Below, piece after piece: positions 46,894-55,058 of a DNA stretch of 64,000 nt. Numbering within the stretch: position 1 is the first letter of the stretch; every line of letters starts with the position of its first letter. Below the pieces are notes generated by a model, which was given only the letters and a program-made list of their open reading frames with translations, had not been told where the DNA came from and did no database searches. The position numbers and the translations under genes are program-made. Origin of the DNA: Cellvibrio zantedeschiae (GTDB lineage: Bacteria; Pseudomonadota; Gammaproteobacteria; Pseudomonadales; Cellvibrionaceae); NCBI RefSeq assembly GCF_014652535.1, contig NZ_BMYZ01000001.1, positions 124,001-188,000 of the forward strand. The letters run 5' to 3'.

Positions 46894-49080
46894 ATGCATT
46901 GCCCTGCAATTTTTCCAAACGAGGCGGAGCGTTTGAAAGCCCTTACCGATTACGGGTTTGATAACGAGCAAATGATCCGCAGTCTCGACCCGGTTGTGCG
47001 CATTGCATCGCGCATGTTTGATATGCCGGTTGCCGCAGTCAATATGATTGGCAGTGATCATGTGTTTTTTGCAGCTAGTGTTGGAGTGGGCGAAGTTGAT
47101 ATGCGACGTGATGTTTCTTTTTGCGCACACGCTATCAACCAATCCGACGTTATGGTGGTGCCCGATGCAACCCTCGATGTACGTTTTCACGATAATCCAC
47201 TTGTCACAGGCGATGCCAATTTGCGCTTTTATGCCGGAGCACCGCTTTTTTCTCCTGACGGTCATGCGCTCGGCGCTTTATGTGTGATTGATGGAAAGCC
47301 GCATCACGATTTTACTCAAGAAGATTGTCAGCGGTTATTAGAGTTGGCCAAGATGGCTTCGGATCGTCTGGAGCTACGCCGCATAGAAGTGGCAACCGAG
47401 CGTTCGCGTCCAAGCTTTGATGAATACGCCGGCAGTTCAAATACGCCAGTCGTTTGGTTTGACGAGAATTTGAATATTATTGAGTGGAATCAAGTCGCAG
47501 CTCAGTCGCTCGGTTACAAAACCCAGGAAAAAAACGGATTGAAATTTGATGCGCTTCTGGCGCAATCCGAACGCGCCACCTTTCTCGATTTAACGAAGCA
47601 GGCCATTGCTGCGCAATCTCTCGATGCGATTCACGTGCCGCCAAAAATGAGCGGACGTCGTAAAGATGGCAGCAGCTTTCTTTTTGGTTTTTCCCTGTTT
47701 GGTTGGCGCGATGGCGATGCCATGAAATTCGAAGCAGTGCTTAAAGATTTAACGCAGCAGGCGCAAGAAGAGGAAGAGCTGCGTCAACAAGCTAATCTCG
47801 ATGCTCTCACAGGACTTGCAAATCGCGGTAAATTTTATCGCAGTGTAGAAGAGACTTTAGTGAATTCTACCGCGGCTACAGTGCTCATGATTGATCTCGA
47901 TGGCTTCAAGGACGTTAACGATACCTTGGGGCATACCTTGGGCGATGCAATTCTGTGTGAGGTCGCAAGGCGACTTGAGCGTGTTGTTGAAAAAAGTGAT
48001 TTGGTTGCCCGCATCGGCGGCGATGAATTTGCAATTTTATTAACAGGATTAAATGATCCTCAAGCCGCGTTGAATATTGCGGCAGAGGCCATTGATGATA
48101 TTGCGCGCCCCATAACAATTGATGCTCATACTGTACGTGTAGCTGCGAGCTGTGGTGTTGCCCTGGCCCCTTCACAAGCACAAGAAGCTTTGGAGTTGGT
48201 GAGTAATGCTGATCTCGCACTTTTTAAAGCAAAAAGTATTGGCCGCGGTCGATTATTTTTATTTGTACCTGCCTTACGCATGGACGCCATGGCCCGACGT
48301 CGTTATGGGTTGGAATTACACAGAGCCGTGGATGAAGGCGAGTTTTTAATATTTTATCAGCCGCAAATAAATTTAATGTCAGGTGCTATCACCGGTGCAG
48401 AGGCATTAATACGTTGGCGTCATCCAGAGCGCGGATTGCTTGCTCCTGCTGCATTCTTACCCGCGTTGGAAGGGGGAACTCTTGCGGCAACTGTAGGTTC
48501 ATGGGTGCTCAATGAAGCCTGTGGGCAAGCGTCTTATTGGCGTCGTAATGGCGCGCCCAATTTTCGTATAGGAATAAATCTTTGCAGTGCGCAATTTCGT
48601 GTGGGCGATTTGGCAACGGAGGTTATTGAAATACTGGATCGTCATGGGCTTCCACCGGAAGCACTTGAATTAGAAGTTACAGAAAATATCGTACTGGACA
48701 ATGACGACATAGTGTTGGAAATTCTTGATCGCTTGCACAAACACGGAGTCGGTATTGCCTTTGATGATTTTGGCACTGGTTATGCGTCTTTGAGTTTGTT
48801 AAAAACCTATCCCTTAACGCGTATTAAAATCGACCAATCTTTTGTCCGCGGTATTTTAAATTCCAAGCGCGATGCGTCAGTAATTCGCGCGATTCTGGAT
48901 ATGGCACGCAGCTTCGATTTGGAAACTATTGCCGAAGGTATAGAAACCGAAGCCGAAAAAAATTATTTGCAACGCGAAAGATGCGACGAAGGCCAGGGTT
49001 ATCTATTCGGAAAACCCATGACTGCTCGCCAATTTGAAATGTTGCTAGGAATAAATGTAAATACAAAAGTGCGTGCATAG
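46894..49080 (+). CDS. GAF-PAS-GGDEF-EAL cyclic-di-GMP protein
   Basis: A 728-aa cytoplasmic protein (no TM segments). An N-terminal GAF domain lies at about 30-175 (GDANLRFYAGAPLFSPDGHA) and a PAS domain at about 190-295. The diguanylate cyclase domain has an intact GGDEF (ARIGGDEFAILL). The EAL phosphodiesterase domain has GAEALIRWRHPERG, the ENIVLDNDD metal residues and DDFGTGYASLSLL. No RxxD inhibitory site precedes GGDEF. Both halves look catalytically competent, so the net direction cannot be judged. The ATG at 46894 is favoured over two preceding GTGs because of spacing to GAGGA. Confidence 0.92.
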   Translation: MHCPAIFPNEAERLKALTDYGFDNEQMIRSLDPVVRIASRMFDMPVAAVNMIGSDHVFFAASVGVGEVDMRRDVSFCAHAINQSDVMVVPDATLDVRFHDNPLVTGDANLRFYAGAPLFSPDGHALGALCVIDGKPHHDFTQEDCQRLLELAKMASDRLELRRIEVATERSRPSFDEYAGSSNTPVVWFDENLNIIEWNQVAAQSLGYKTQEKNGLKFDALLAQSERATFLDLTKQAIAAQSLDAIHVPPKMSGRRKDGSSFLFGFSLFGWRDGDAMKFEAVLKDLTQQAQEEEELRQQANLDALTGLANRGKFYRSVEETLVNSTAATVLMIDLDGFKDVNDTLGHTLGDAILCEVARRLERVVEKSDLVARIGGDEFAILLTGLNDPQAALNIAAEAIDDIARPITIDAHTVRVAASCGVALAPSQAQEALELVSNADLALFKAKSIGRGRLFLFVPALRMDAMARRRYGLELHRAVDEGEFLIFYQPQINLMSGAITGAEALIRWRHPERGLLAPAAFLPALEGGTLAATVGSWVLNEACGQASYWRRNGAPNFRIGINLCSAQFRVGDLATEVIEILDRHGLPPEALELEVTENIVLDNDDIVLEILDRLHKHGVGIAFDDFGTGYASLSLLKTYPLTRIKIDQSFVRGILNSKRDASVIRAILDMARSFDLETIAEGIETEAEKNYLQRERCDEGQGYLFGKPMTARQFEMLLGINVNTKVRA

Positions 49081-49275
49081 TTTGGTCTGGATCGCATTTT
49101 TGTTTTACTTTCTAAATTTTGCGGGAGCACATTGTTAATCGCTTTTCTTCATCGATTTTCGTCACGCTTTGTCTATGTTCGTTAGCGTACGGCCTGAGTA
49201 AATAAACAACTTTAAGCTGTGAGGGAATTTCGCAAGTTCCTATGTTTAAAACCTATTTACTTGTAAGGAGATAAC

Positions 49276-49470
49276 ATGGATACCATTATTAATCTCATTG
49301 CCTATCTCGTTGTATTTGGATTGATATGGTGGCTGGTAAGTATGTTGCCGCTGCCGTCGCCCGTCGCACAAATCGTACGTGTGCTGTTTATCGTTCTATT
49401 AATTCTGATTATTTTGTCCTTTGCCGGTATATTGCCGAGCAGCTATTTGCCGCATATTAAATTTACCTGA
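49276..49470 (+). CDS. Small two-TM membrane protein (Thivi_2564 family)
   Basis: A 64-aa protein of two membrane helices (IINLIAYLVVFGLIWWLVSM; IVRVLFIVLLILIILSFAGI) joined by a PLPSPVAQ loop. The form matches the Thivi_2564 family of unknown function as I recall it. An excellent AAGGAGAT ribosome site precedes the ATG. It stands between two c-di-GMP genes. Confidence 0.75.
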   Translation: MDTIINLIAYLVVFGLIWWLVSMLPLPSPVAQIVRVLFIVLLILIILSFAGILPSSYLPHIKFT

Positions 49471-49482
49471 GAGCCGGTCTGT

Positions 49483-49515
49483 CTCATGCTGCCTATCGAG
49501 TAAAGGCAGCATGAG
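49483..49515. repeat. Perfect 12-bp hairpin between the small membrane protein and the diguanylate cyclase
   Basis: CTCATGCTGCCT / AGGCAGCATGAG encloses a 9-nt loop. No T run follows on the plus strand, so it is not a standard terminator. It could stabilise the upstream mRNA, act as a weak terminator, or be an operator for the downstream gene. Confidence 0.6.
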
Positions 49516-49579
49516 GTAATACGGCGATAAACTGCTAAGCTTGAAGTTAGACTCATTCAAGCAGGAACGCTCAGCGGCA

Positions 49580-51331
49580 ATGGTATCCGATCCTGAAAAC
49601 AAGGCGCCCGGTTCTGGAAAATCAGCTATTTCCGGGAATACTGCACTTGTACGCTTGGAAAGCATGTCTGCATTAAGTCAGTCCGACAGTGTTAACCCCC
49701 CAAAACTTCGTTTTTTCCGTGCTTTGCAGTTATTTGCAATTATGTTCGCCCTTGTATGGTTGGTTAGTGCCTTACTGGTGAGTCATTATTTAATTCAGGA
49801 ACAACTCAAGGAAAGTCTCAATTCCTCCAGCAATTATGTTGAGGGCGAGGTTGGGCATTTACTGGATGCGCTATCGCAAAATTTATATCGGGCCGAACAA
49901 TTATCAAAAACCTTGTCGTTCGATCAGTCTGTTATAAAACTCGCTGAATTTACCAATCGTCATTCCAACGAATATAAAGATCTTCCTGATAAAGAGCGCT
50001 ACGAGGCAATTTTAAAATTACTGGGAGCCAATACGGTAAATCTGCTTTTTGAACAGCTAGCTCACAGTGTTGATTTATACCAAGTATTATTGCTGGACTC
50101 GGCGGGATATTGTGTGGGTTCAAGTCGTTTTACCCAAGCGAATGGTTGCATCGGTGTTAATTATCGCGCGCGGGATTATTATTTAAAGGCACGAGATGAA
50201 GGCAGTGGCCGTCAATTTGCAATTGGTCGCGTGCTGCCTGTGCCTTCGTTTTTTTTCTCCACAGCAATCAAGAAAGATAATGAATTCCTTGGGGCGGTTG
50301 TTGTGCGCCAGGAAATAAAACAAATTCTTGGATTTCTTAACCACCAAAAATCACTCACATTTATCACCGGTAGCGACGGCGTCATCTTAAGCAGTTCACA
50401 GCCGGAACTCGTTTATAGTTATGTCGGTTCCGAATTTTTTCCGTCGTTAGATTTAACACAATATCAGAGTATTTATCATCGCGACAAAATGGAGAATTTG
50501 AACCTGGATCAAGTTGTACTTCCCTTTGGTGATTTTCCGTTTATAAAATTCCAGGGAAAAACTTATATGCTCGGTCACGTAAAAGTGGAGGGTGGGGATT
50601 TCCATATTTTTATTTTGGATAACGTGGAGCCAGCTATCGCCAGCTATTACAACTCCTGGAAGCTGGCCGGAATTATTGTTGTGTTGGGCTTGTTATTGAT
50701 ATTAATGATTGAGCGCAACTTAAATCACAATCAACATCGCATCGCCCATTTAAATGCGTTGTCAGAAGCGAATAAAAATCTCGCGCTTTTAACCGATGAA
50801 CTCTATGAGCTGAGTGTAACTGATGCATTAACGGGTATTAGCAATCGCCGTTTTTTTCGCGCACGTTTGCAGGATGAAATTAGCCGCGCACAGCGTAGGA
50901 ATAATTCCCTGTCAGTTAATAATGTGGAGCTTGTTCGGCTTTCATTGTTGATTATTGATATAGATGAGTTTAAACGGATCAACGATAAATACGGCCACCC
51001 TGTAGGTGACCAAGCGATTATAACCATGGCAAAAATTTGCGCCGATGCTGTGCGCCAGTATGATTGTGTGGGACGAATAGGTGGTGAAGAATTTGCCGTG
51101 CTGCTAACAGATGCAGATAAGGTGCAAGCCTGTGAAGTGGCGGAGCGCATTAGAAGCCAATGTGAAAATCAATTAATCCAATTTGAAAATTTTAATTTTT
51201 TTCAAACATGTTCAATTGGTATAGCGACGCTCAACGCGGGTGATACCGCAGATAGCTTGCTGTCACGGGCAGACAAGGCGCTTTATGAAGCCAAACACGC
51301 CGGGCGAAACCGTTTTATCTGTGCGGATTAA
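49580..51331 (+). CDS. Membrane diguanylate cyclase with periplasmic sensor
   Basis: From the ATG at 49580 (MVSDPENKAPGSGKSAISGN) the product is 583 aa; a TTG 13 codons upstream is also open but lacks a ribosome site. TM1 (FAIMFALVWLVSALLVSHYL) and TM2 (LAGIIVVLGLLLILMI) flank a periplasmic double-Cache-like sensor of about 300 residues. The C-terminal cyclase has RIGGEEFAVLL and an upstream RQYD inhibitory site five residues before GGEEF, so it should make c-di-GMP and be feedback-inhibited. Confidence 0.9.
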   Translation: MVSDPENKAPGSGKSAISGNTALVRLESMSALSQSDSVNPPKLRFFRALQLFAIMFALVWLVSALLVSHYLIQEQLKESLNSSSNYVEGEVGHLLDALSQNLYRAEQLSKTLSFDQSVIKLAEFTNRHSNEYKDLPDKERYEAILKLLGANTVNLLFEQLAHSVDLYQVLLLDSAGYCVGSSRFTQANGCIGVNYRARDYYLKARDEGSGRQFAIGRVLPVPSFFFSTAIKKDNEFLGAVVVRQEIKQILGFLNHQKSLTFITGSDGVILSSSQPELVYSYVGSEFFPSLDLTQYQSIYHRDKMENLNLDQVVLPFGDFPFIKFQGKTYMLGHVKVEGGDFHIFILDNVEPAIASYYNSWKLAGIIVVLGLLLILMIERNLNHNQHRIAHLNALSEANKNLALLTDELYELSVTDALTGISNRRFFRARLQDEISRAQRRNNSLSVNNVELVRLSLLIIDIDEFKRINDKYGHPVGDQAIITMAKICADAVRQYDCVGRIGGEEFAVLLTDADKVQACEVAERIRSQCENQLIQFENFNFFQTCSIGIATLNAGDTADSLLSRADKALYEAKHAGRNRFICAD

Positions 51332-51376
51332 ATAATCGATTCATAAATAATTTCACGCGTCTATTCACGCGTAAGA

Positions 51377-51736
51377 TTAATTAGCTTCCGCAAATAGTTT
51401 GAGTCGTCCTAAAGCTTGCTCCCATTCTTTACCTATAGCCTCTAGCGTTAACTTGGCTTCGGCAATTTGCTGGGGATCAAGTTGCCATAGCCTTTCTCTC
51501 CCCATTTTTACGTGCTGAACTACGCCTGCATCCGCCAGCACTTGCAAATGTTTGGTAACGCCTTGGCGACTTATATCGGTATTTGCCGTTAATTGAGCAA
51601 TTGAAAATGCTCCGCCCATGCAAAGCACGGCAACTAATTTAAGTCGAGTTGGGTCACCCAGCGCAGCAAAAACATTTGCAAGCGCTGTGCTGGAATTAAT
51701 AATAGCGGGCAAGCCCGCATTAGTGAGTGTTGGCAT
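51377..51736 (-). CDS. ArsR-family transcriptional regulator
   Basis: A 119-aa winged-helix repressor. The domain ALGDPTRLKLVAVL, SIAQLTANTDISRQGVTKHL and the wing VQHVKMGRERLWQLDP are typical of ArsR proteins paired with AHSA1-domain genes. No metal-binding cysteine motif (ELCVCDL) is present, so it is not a classic arsenic sensor. Its start overlaps the upstream SRPBCC gene by 17 bp. It probably binds the CAACCAAATGGTTG palindrome upstream of the operon. Confidence 0.88.
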   Translation of the reverse strand: MPTLTNAGLPAIINSSTALANVFAALGDPTRLKLVAVLCMGGAFSIAQLTANTDISRQGVTKHLQVLADAGVVQHVKMGRERLWQLDPQQIAEAKLTLEAIGKEWEQALGRLKLFAEAN

Positions 51737-52193
51737 AATTGGCTACATTTTTGAGTTGTGCTTCCCAACCATTGGTGTGCATGCGGAAGGCTTCCATGCG
51801 GCGGTTTGATGGAATCTTATCGAAACCGGATTCTACAACCGTGATCAGGGTGCTTTTGTCGGGCGCATCTTTTAGTGTAAAAGTCACCAATGTCGGCTCC
51901 TCGACTGAGTAATCAATTGTGAGGTCTACCGGGTAAGGATTCCAGCGGTATGAAAATAAATCCTGTGGATCGATGCGTTCAACAATAATATCAAACCACA
52001 CATCTTCATGCCCACAACTGGCGTCCATGAGTCCGCGTGTGCGTTGACCGGCAGCGAATGTCTGGTCTTTAAGATTTACACCAAACCAGGTGCCGAAATT
52101 TTCTGCCGTTGTGAGCGCGCGCCATACGCGCTCGCGCGGTGCATTGACCAATATGCTGCGCTCAATGCGATCTGTTTCAGATGTCGTACTCAT
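51720..52193 (-). CDS. SRPBCC/AHSA1-like protein (second of operon)
   Basis: A 157-aa START-like protein from the ATG at 52193 (MSTTSETDRIERSILVNAPR). The motif VNAPRERVWRALTTAENFGT and TLVTFTLKDAPDKSTLITVV fit the AHSA1 family, and a C-terminal NGWEAQLKNVANY helix closes the cavity. GGGGAG lies nine bases before this ATG, inside the end of the upstream gene. Such proteins bind small hydrophobic ligands, but the function is unknown. Confidence 0.85.
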   Translation of the reverse strand: MSTTSETDRIERSILVNAPRERVWRALTTAENFGTWFGVNLKDQTFAAGQRTRGLMDASCGHEDVWFDIIVERIDPQDLFSYRWNPYPVDLTIDYSVEEPTLVTFTLKDAPDKSTLITVVESGFDKIPSNRRMEAFRMHTNGWEAQLKNVANYANTH

Positions 52194-52195
52194 CG

Positions 52196-52681
52196 CTATC
52201 TGCTCCCCATTGCAGTTTTTTCTTCGCAATTATTGCCGCTCTCAAAAGGCGTACCTTCGCCCGTTTCGGTGTAACTTTGCAGGCTTTTCAAAAAGTAATT
52301 CCAACCGTTCTTGCACAAGTCGTAGCACTCAAAACCGGGAACCAGGCCGATGTGATCGAAATCTACACGCGTATGCGCGCTTCCGTCTGGCGTTAGTCGA
52401 AAGACAATCTGGGTTCCCACCCATTCGTCCTTGCGTGTCAGCCGCTCGTGCTCAATGTGAGCAAGGGTGCATAGCCAGCGCACCTCACGGTTAGGCTCAA
52501 GCGATTCAATACGCATGTCTTTGTAGCTATTACCAAAACGAAAGTGGAGTGTACCACCCGCAGTAGTCGAGCCCGTGCATTCCTGTGTCCACCAGCCCTG
52601 TAGCCCTTGCAGGCTGGTAAGTGCATCGTAAACCTTGGCGGGGGTAGTCTTACAAATAAAGCTTTGTTGATAGTGATTCAT
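52196..52681 (-). CDS. SRPBCC/AHSA1-like protein (first of operon)
   Basis: A 161-aa START-like protein (MNHYQQSFICKTTPAKVYDA; LQGLQGWWTQECTGSTTAGG), distinct from the next one. A GGAG ribosome site precedes the ATG. It is the first gene of a three-gene operon ending with the ArsR regulator, and its promoter is flanked by palindromes. Confidence 0.85.
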   Translation of the reverse strand: MNHYQQSFICKTTPAKVYDALTSLQGLQGWWTQECTGSTTAGGTLHFRFGNSYKDMRIESLEPNREVRWLCTLAHIEHERLTRKDEWVGTQIVFRLTPDGSAHTRVDFDHIGLVPGFECYDLCKNGWNYFLKSLQSYTETGEGTPFESGNNCEEKTAMGSR

Positions 52682-52697
52682 AATATTCTCCTATGTG

Positions 52698-52711
52698 CAA
52701 CCAAATGGTTG
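52698..52711. promoter_or_regulatory. Palindromic operator CAACCAAATGGTTG (site 1)
   Basis: A perfect 6-bp inverted repeat (CAACCA / TGGTTG) with an AA centre lies about 17 bp upstream of the first SRPBCC gene, between the predicted -10 and the ribosome site. It is a likely ArsR binding site giving autorepression. Confidence 0.65.
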
Positions 52712-52718
52712 TGTTTTG

Positions 52719-52753
52719 GAGTATGCGACTATTGAGTAATAAATGCAACAATT
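52719..52753 (-). promoter_or_regulatory. Predicted promoter of the SRPBCC-arsR operon
   Basis: On the minus strand a -35-like TTGCAT lies 17 bp from a -10-like CATACT. The -35 overlaps the second palindrome, and the first palindrome lies just past the start point, so a repressor bound at both would block polymerase. Confidence 0.45.
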
Positions 52754-52760
52754 TGGTTGC
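52745..52760. promoter_or_regulatory. Palindromic operator (site 2)
   Basis: GCAACAATTTGGTTGC has 5-bp GCAAC/GTTGC arms and shares the half-site ATTTGGTTG with site 1, about 48 bp away. It overlaps the predicted -35 box. Confidence 0.5.
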
Positions 52761-52843
52761 ATTTAAGGGCTGGAGGAGGTGGAATGTTAAGAGCGCTGTT
52801 TGGTATCCAAGGCCAGTAATCTATTGGACTAATGCTTGGTCGA

Positions 52844-53269
52844 TTAACGCATTTTGACTTCAACCAGTTCCTTTAGGTAAGAGAGAACATCAGGGCCATC
52901 ATTATTGCCATCGTCAGAGGGAAGCGGGCGTGGATCTTCTTGGCGGATAAGGAGCGATGTGATTCCATCAACTTCCTTCAACTCGTAGGTCATGAAGAAG
53001 TAATGTTCTGGAATATCTTGCAGGTTGGGGTGGGGGAAGAATAATGAATACTTCAAGCGCGATGTCGGAGTGAATTCAAGGACTGTACCCTTCTGCTCAA
53101 AAACCTGCCCCTCCCATTCATTGCGAAAAATGATCGAAGTTCCTGGCTCCCATGTCGTTAATAAATCAGATCCATACTGCCATTGCTTGACCAGTTCAGG
53201 TACGGTTAGCGCTAGCCAAACTTTCTGTGCAGGCGCAACAATGTTGACATTTGAATCAGATATTTTCAT
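52844..53269 (-). CDS. SRPBCC domain protein (third, separate)
   Basis: A 141-aa START-like protein (MKISDSNVNIVAPAQKVWLA; TSRLKYSLFFPHPNLQDIPE). The ATG at 53269 follows TTGGAG with ideal spacing; the frame extending to 53356 is unsupported. It lies just upstream of the ArsR-linked pair on the same strand but has its own start region without the palindrome. Confidence 0.82.
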   Translation of the reverse strand: MKISDSNVNIVAPAQKVWLALTVPELVKQWQYGSDLLTTWEPGTSIIFRNEWEGQVFEQKGTVLEFTPTSRLKYSLFFPHPNLQDIPEHYFFMTYELKEVDGITSLLIRQEDPRPLPSDDGNNDGPDVLSYLKELVEVKMR

Positions 53270-53374
53270 GTAATCTCCAAAAACTTTTATTGGCATAAGG
53301 TCAGCCAAGCTAGCATTATTTTTCAACTTTATGAAATAGTTGTGCAGCAAACCCATAGGACGACCAGCTCGTAG

Positions 53375-53400
53375 GTACGATTAGCGTAGCGTAATCGTAC
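53375..53400. repeat. REP-like palindrome
   Basis: GTACGATTA / TAATCGTAC (perfect 9-bp arms) encloses GCGTAGCG. The GATTAGCGTAGCGTAATC core is a dispersed palindrome I recall from several proteobacterial genomes, which suggests a REP-type element. It may also end transcription of the short ORF beside it. Confidence 0.55.
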
Positions 53401-53424
53401 GAATGTTAATATCCAATTCTACGC

Positions 53425-53514
53425 CTATAGGGTCAATTTCTTGACAGATGTTGGTTGCGTGCGAAACCAATCATCCAAAGAAAGGTATTTGGTAAATTCG
53501 GGTTGTTTAGCCAT
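53425..53514 (-). CDS. Possible 29-aa small protein or gene remnant
   Basis: A short minus-strand frame begins MAKQPEFTKYLSLDDWFRTQ and ends VKKLTL. AGGGG lies about 7 bases before the ATG, a good ribosome site. The sequence looks protein-like, not random, and may be the 5' remnant of a longer gene or a genuine small protein. The REP-like palindrome follows its stop. Confidence 0.35.
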   Translation of the reverse strand: MAKQPEFTKYLSLDDWFRTQPTSVKKLTL

Positions 53515-53564
53515 AGCATTTCCCCTGGTTGTGCAGGGCAGAAATAATATTTTTTCGGCTCGAA

Positions 53565-54410
53565 TTATTTAAAACCTATTTTTGCGGTTACCGCGTAATG
53601 ATCTGACGCGAAGTTTTCACGCTCTTTGATAATGGTTGATTCCAGCGGTTCAATTTTTCCCAATGTGTAAATGTAATCAATCTTGCAGGTTTCGGTAGTG
53701 CCAAACGCGTGAAAGGTTCCTGCCTTATCATCTGGATGAAGTTGATGATAGGTATCTTTCGTAGCGATTGGCGAACCATTTTGACCGAGCAGATATTTCA
53801 TCGAAGCTTCATCTTCACAAGCATTGAAGTCACCTGTCAGTATCGCAGCATGCTTTTTATATTTTCGCTCAGCAATAGTCTTCGCCAATAGTTCTGCCGA
53901 TAAATCGCGCTCATGTGGTTTTAAGGGAAAGTGCGTATTAAAAACATAAATAAACTTCTTGGTTTTTTTATCTTGTAAATGAACCCAAGTAAAAATACGC
54001 GGCCATTGCATAGCCCAACCATTCGAGCCCGCAACATTCGGTGTAGGTGACATTTGCAAGGTGCCGTGATCTCGTTTATCCAAAGTAAATCGATCTTTCT
54101 TATAAAAGATCTGCGTTCCTTCACCACCTTCATCCACATTACGCCCACGCCCAATCACATCATACTCAGGAAATGCTTTTTTTAAATCAGCAATAATTTC
54201 AGGTGTAGCTTCCTGCACACCTAAAACATCGGGATTGTGAGTTTTAATAATGGTAGCGACGCGAGGTAGGCGAGAGTTCCAATCATTAGGAAAAGGGTCA
54301 ACAGGGACACGCAGGTTAAATGTCATAACATTCACGTCATTTGCGTGGGAAAGTTGGCTGAATAAACCAAGAAGTAAACTGCATACAATGACTGCTGGGC
54401 GTAAACACAT
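53565..54410 (-). CDS. Secreted endonuclease/exonuclease/phosphatase-family protein
   Basis: A 281-aa protein with a signal peptide (MCLRPAVIVCSLLLGLFSQL, cleavage after SHA). EEP-fold motifs are all present: NVMTFNLR, VLGVQEATPE (metal-binding Glu), TGDFNACED (Asp/Asn) and SDHYAV (catalytic Asp-His). It is probably a periplasmic or extracellular phosphodiesterase or DNase-like enzyme; the substrate is unknown. It marks the end of the cassette array on the left. Confidence 0.88.
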   Translation of the reverse strand: MCLRPAVIVCSLLLGLFSQLSHANDVNVMTFNLRVPVDPFPNDWNSRLPRVATIIKTHNPDVLGVQEATPEIIADLKKAFPEYDVIGRGRNVDEGGEGTQIFYKKDRFTLDKRDHGTLQMSPTPNVAGSNGWAMQWPRIFTWVHLQDKKTKKFIYVFNTHFPLKPHERDLSAELLAKTIAERKYKKHAAILTGDFNACEDEASMKYLLGQNGSPIATKDTYHQLHPDDKAGTFHAFGTTETCKIDYIYTLGKIEPLESTIIKERENFASDHYAVTAKIGFK

Positions 54411-54500
54411 TTTTTTAATTCCAGTAGTGAAGATGAATGAAATCGTAGAGGTAGCAAGCTAACTAAATTTGCGTTACAGGTATTGATTTTTTACCACAGT

Positions 54501-54512
54501 CGCTTGTTATGC
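54501..54512 (-). repeat. attC-like core at the end of the cassette array (rest missing)
   Basis: GCATAACAAGCG on the minus strand overlaps the stop codon of the next gene, exactly as the three full attC sites begin. The rest of a VCR-like stem is not recognisable downstream, so this terminal site is either truncated or a very short degenerate attC. Confidence 0.5.
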
Positions 54513-54914
54513 ATTTTTTCCCGAGAGGAAATATAAAATGTACCCAGAAAAAATTAACTCACCATTTTCAATTGCATGGCGAAATTCTTGCTTTAACTCT
54601 GACTCGCTTTTAAAAGTCGTAGGTGATTTTGAACTCTGTAAAAATCCGCAAAGCCTCCATTCATCAAAACCATTATATTCACCATTAGCCCCAAAATCGA
54701 AGTCAACTGGACCAGACGATAAACGAACCGCGCAACCATAACCATGCTTAAAATATTTTACTCCACCTTTTAATTCACCCTGCAGGCTAATACCAGACGC
54801 AGCCCATTCCATATTACTCTTTGGTAATGCAATGCCTGAAGCATCCAAAAGCTCAATAGCTTCATTGACGGCAGACAAATAACTTTCAATTAGCAATTTC
54901 AGTTTTTCATTCAT
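54507..54914 (-). CDS. Cassette gene 4: DUF6896-like protein
   Basis: A 135-aa soluble protein. The centre GGVKYFKHGYGCAVRLSSGP, then VDFDFGANGEYNGFDEWRLC, resembles the DUF6896 family as I recall it, with unknown function. It is bounded by attC-like sequence on both sides: its stop overlaps an attC core at 54506, and attC-A lies 4 bp before its start. No promoter is evident inside the cassette. Confidence 0.65.
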   Translation of the reverse strand: MNEKLKLLIESYLSAVNEAIELLDASGIALPKSNMEWAASGISLQGELKGGVKYFKHGYGCAVRLSSGPVDFDFGANGEYNGFDEWRLCGFLQSSKSPTTFKSESELKQEFRHAIENGELIFSGYILYFLSGKNA

Positions 54915-54917
54915 ATT

Positions 54918-55058
54918 GCATAACGCCGAGCTAAGCGGCAGTTTTTAAGTTGCGGTTTTGTGGAATATTTTTGCGCAGCAAAACCACAAAGCCGCGACTT
55001 AAAAACTGTCTAGCGCAGGCACGAAGTGCCGGAGCGGTGCTGCAACGACTTGTTAAGC
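54918..55058 (-). repeat. attC site A (VCR-like)
   Basis: A 141-bp imperfect palindrome. On the minus strand it starts GCTTAACAAGTCG (overlapping the stop of the upstream gene) and ends CTCGGCGTTATGC. The central arms are CAGTTTTTAAGT...CTTTGTGG and CCACAAAACCGC...ACTTAAAAACTG, with a further small hairpin (GGCACTTCGTGCC). Start TAACAA and end GCGTTATG match the VCR/VPR class of integron recombination sites. Confidence 0.88.
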
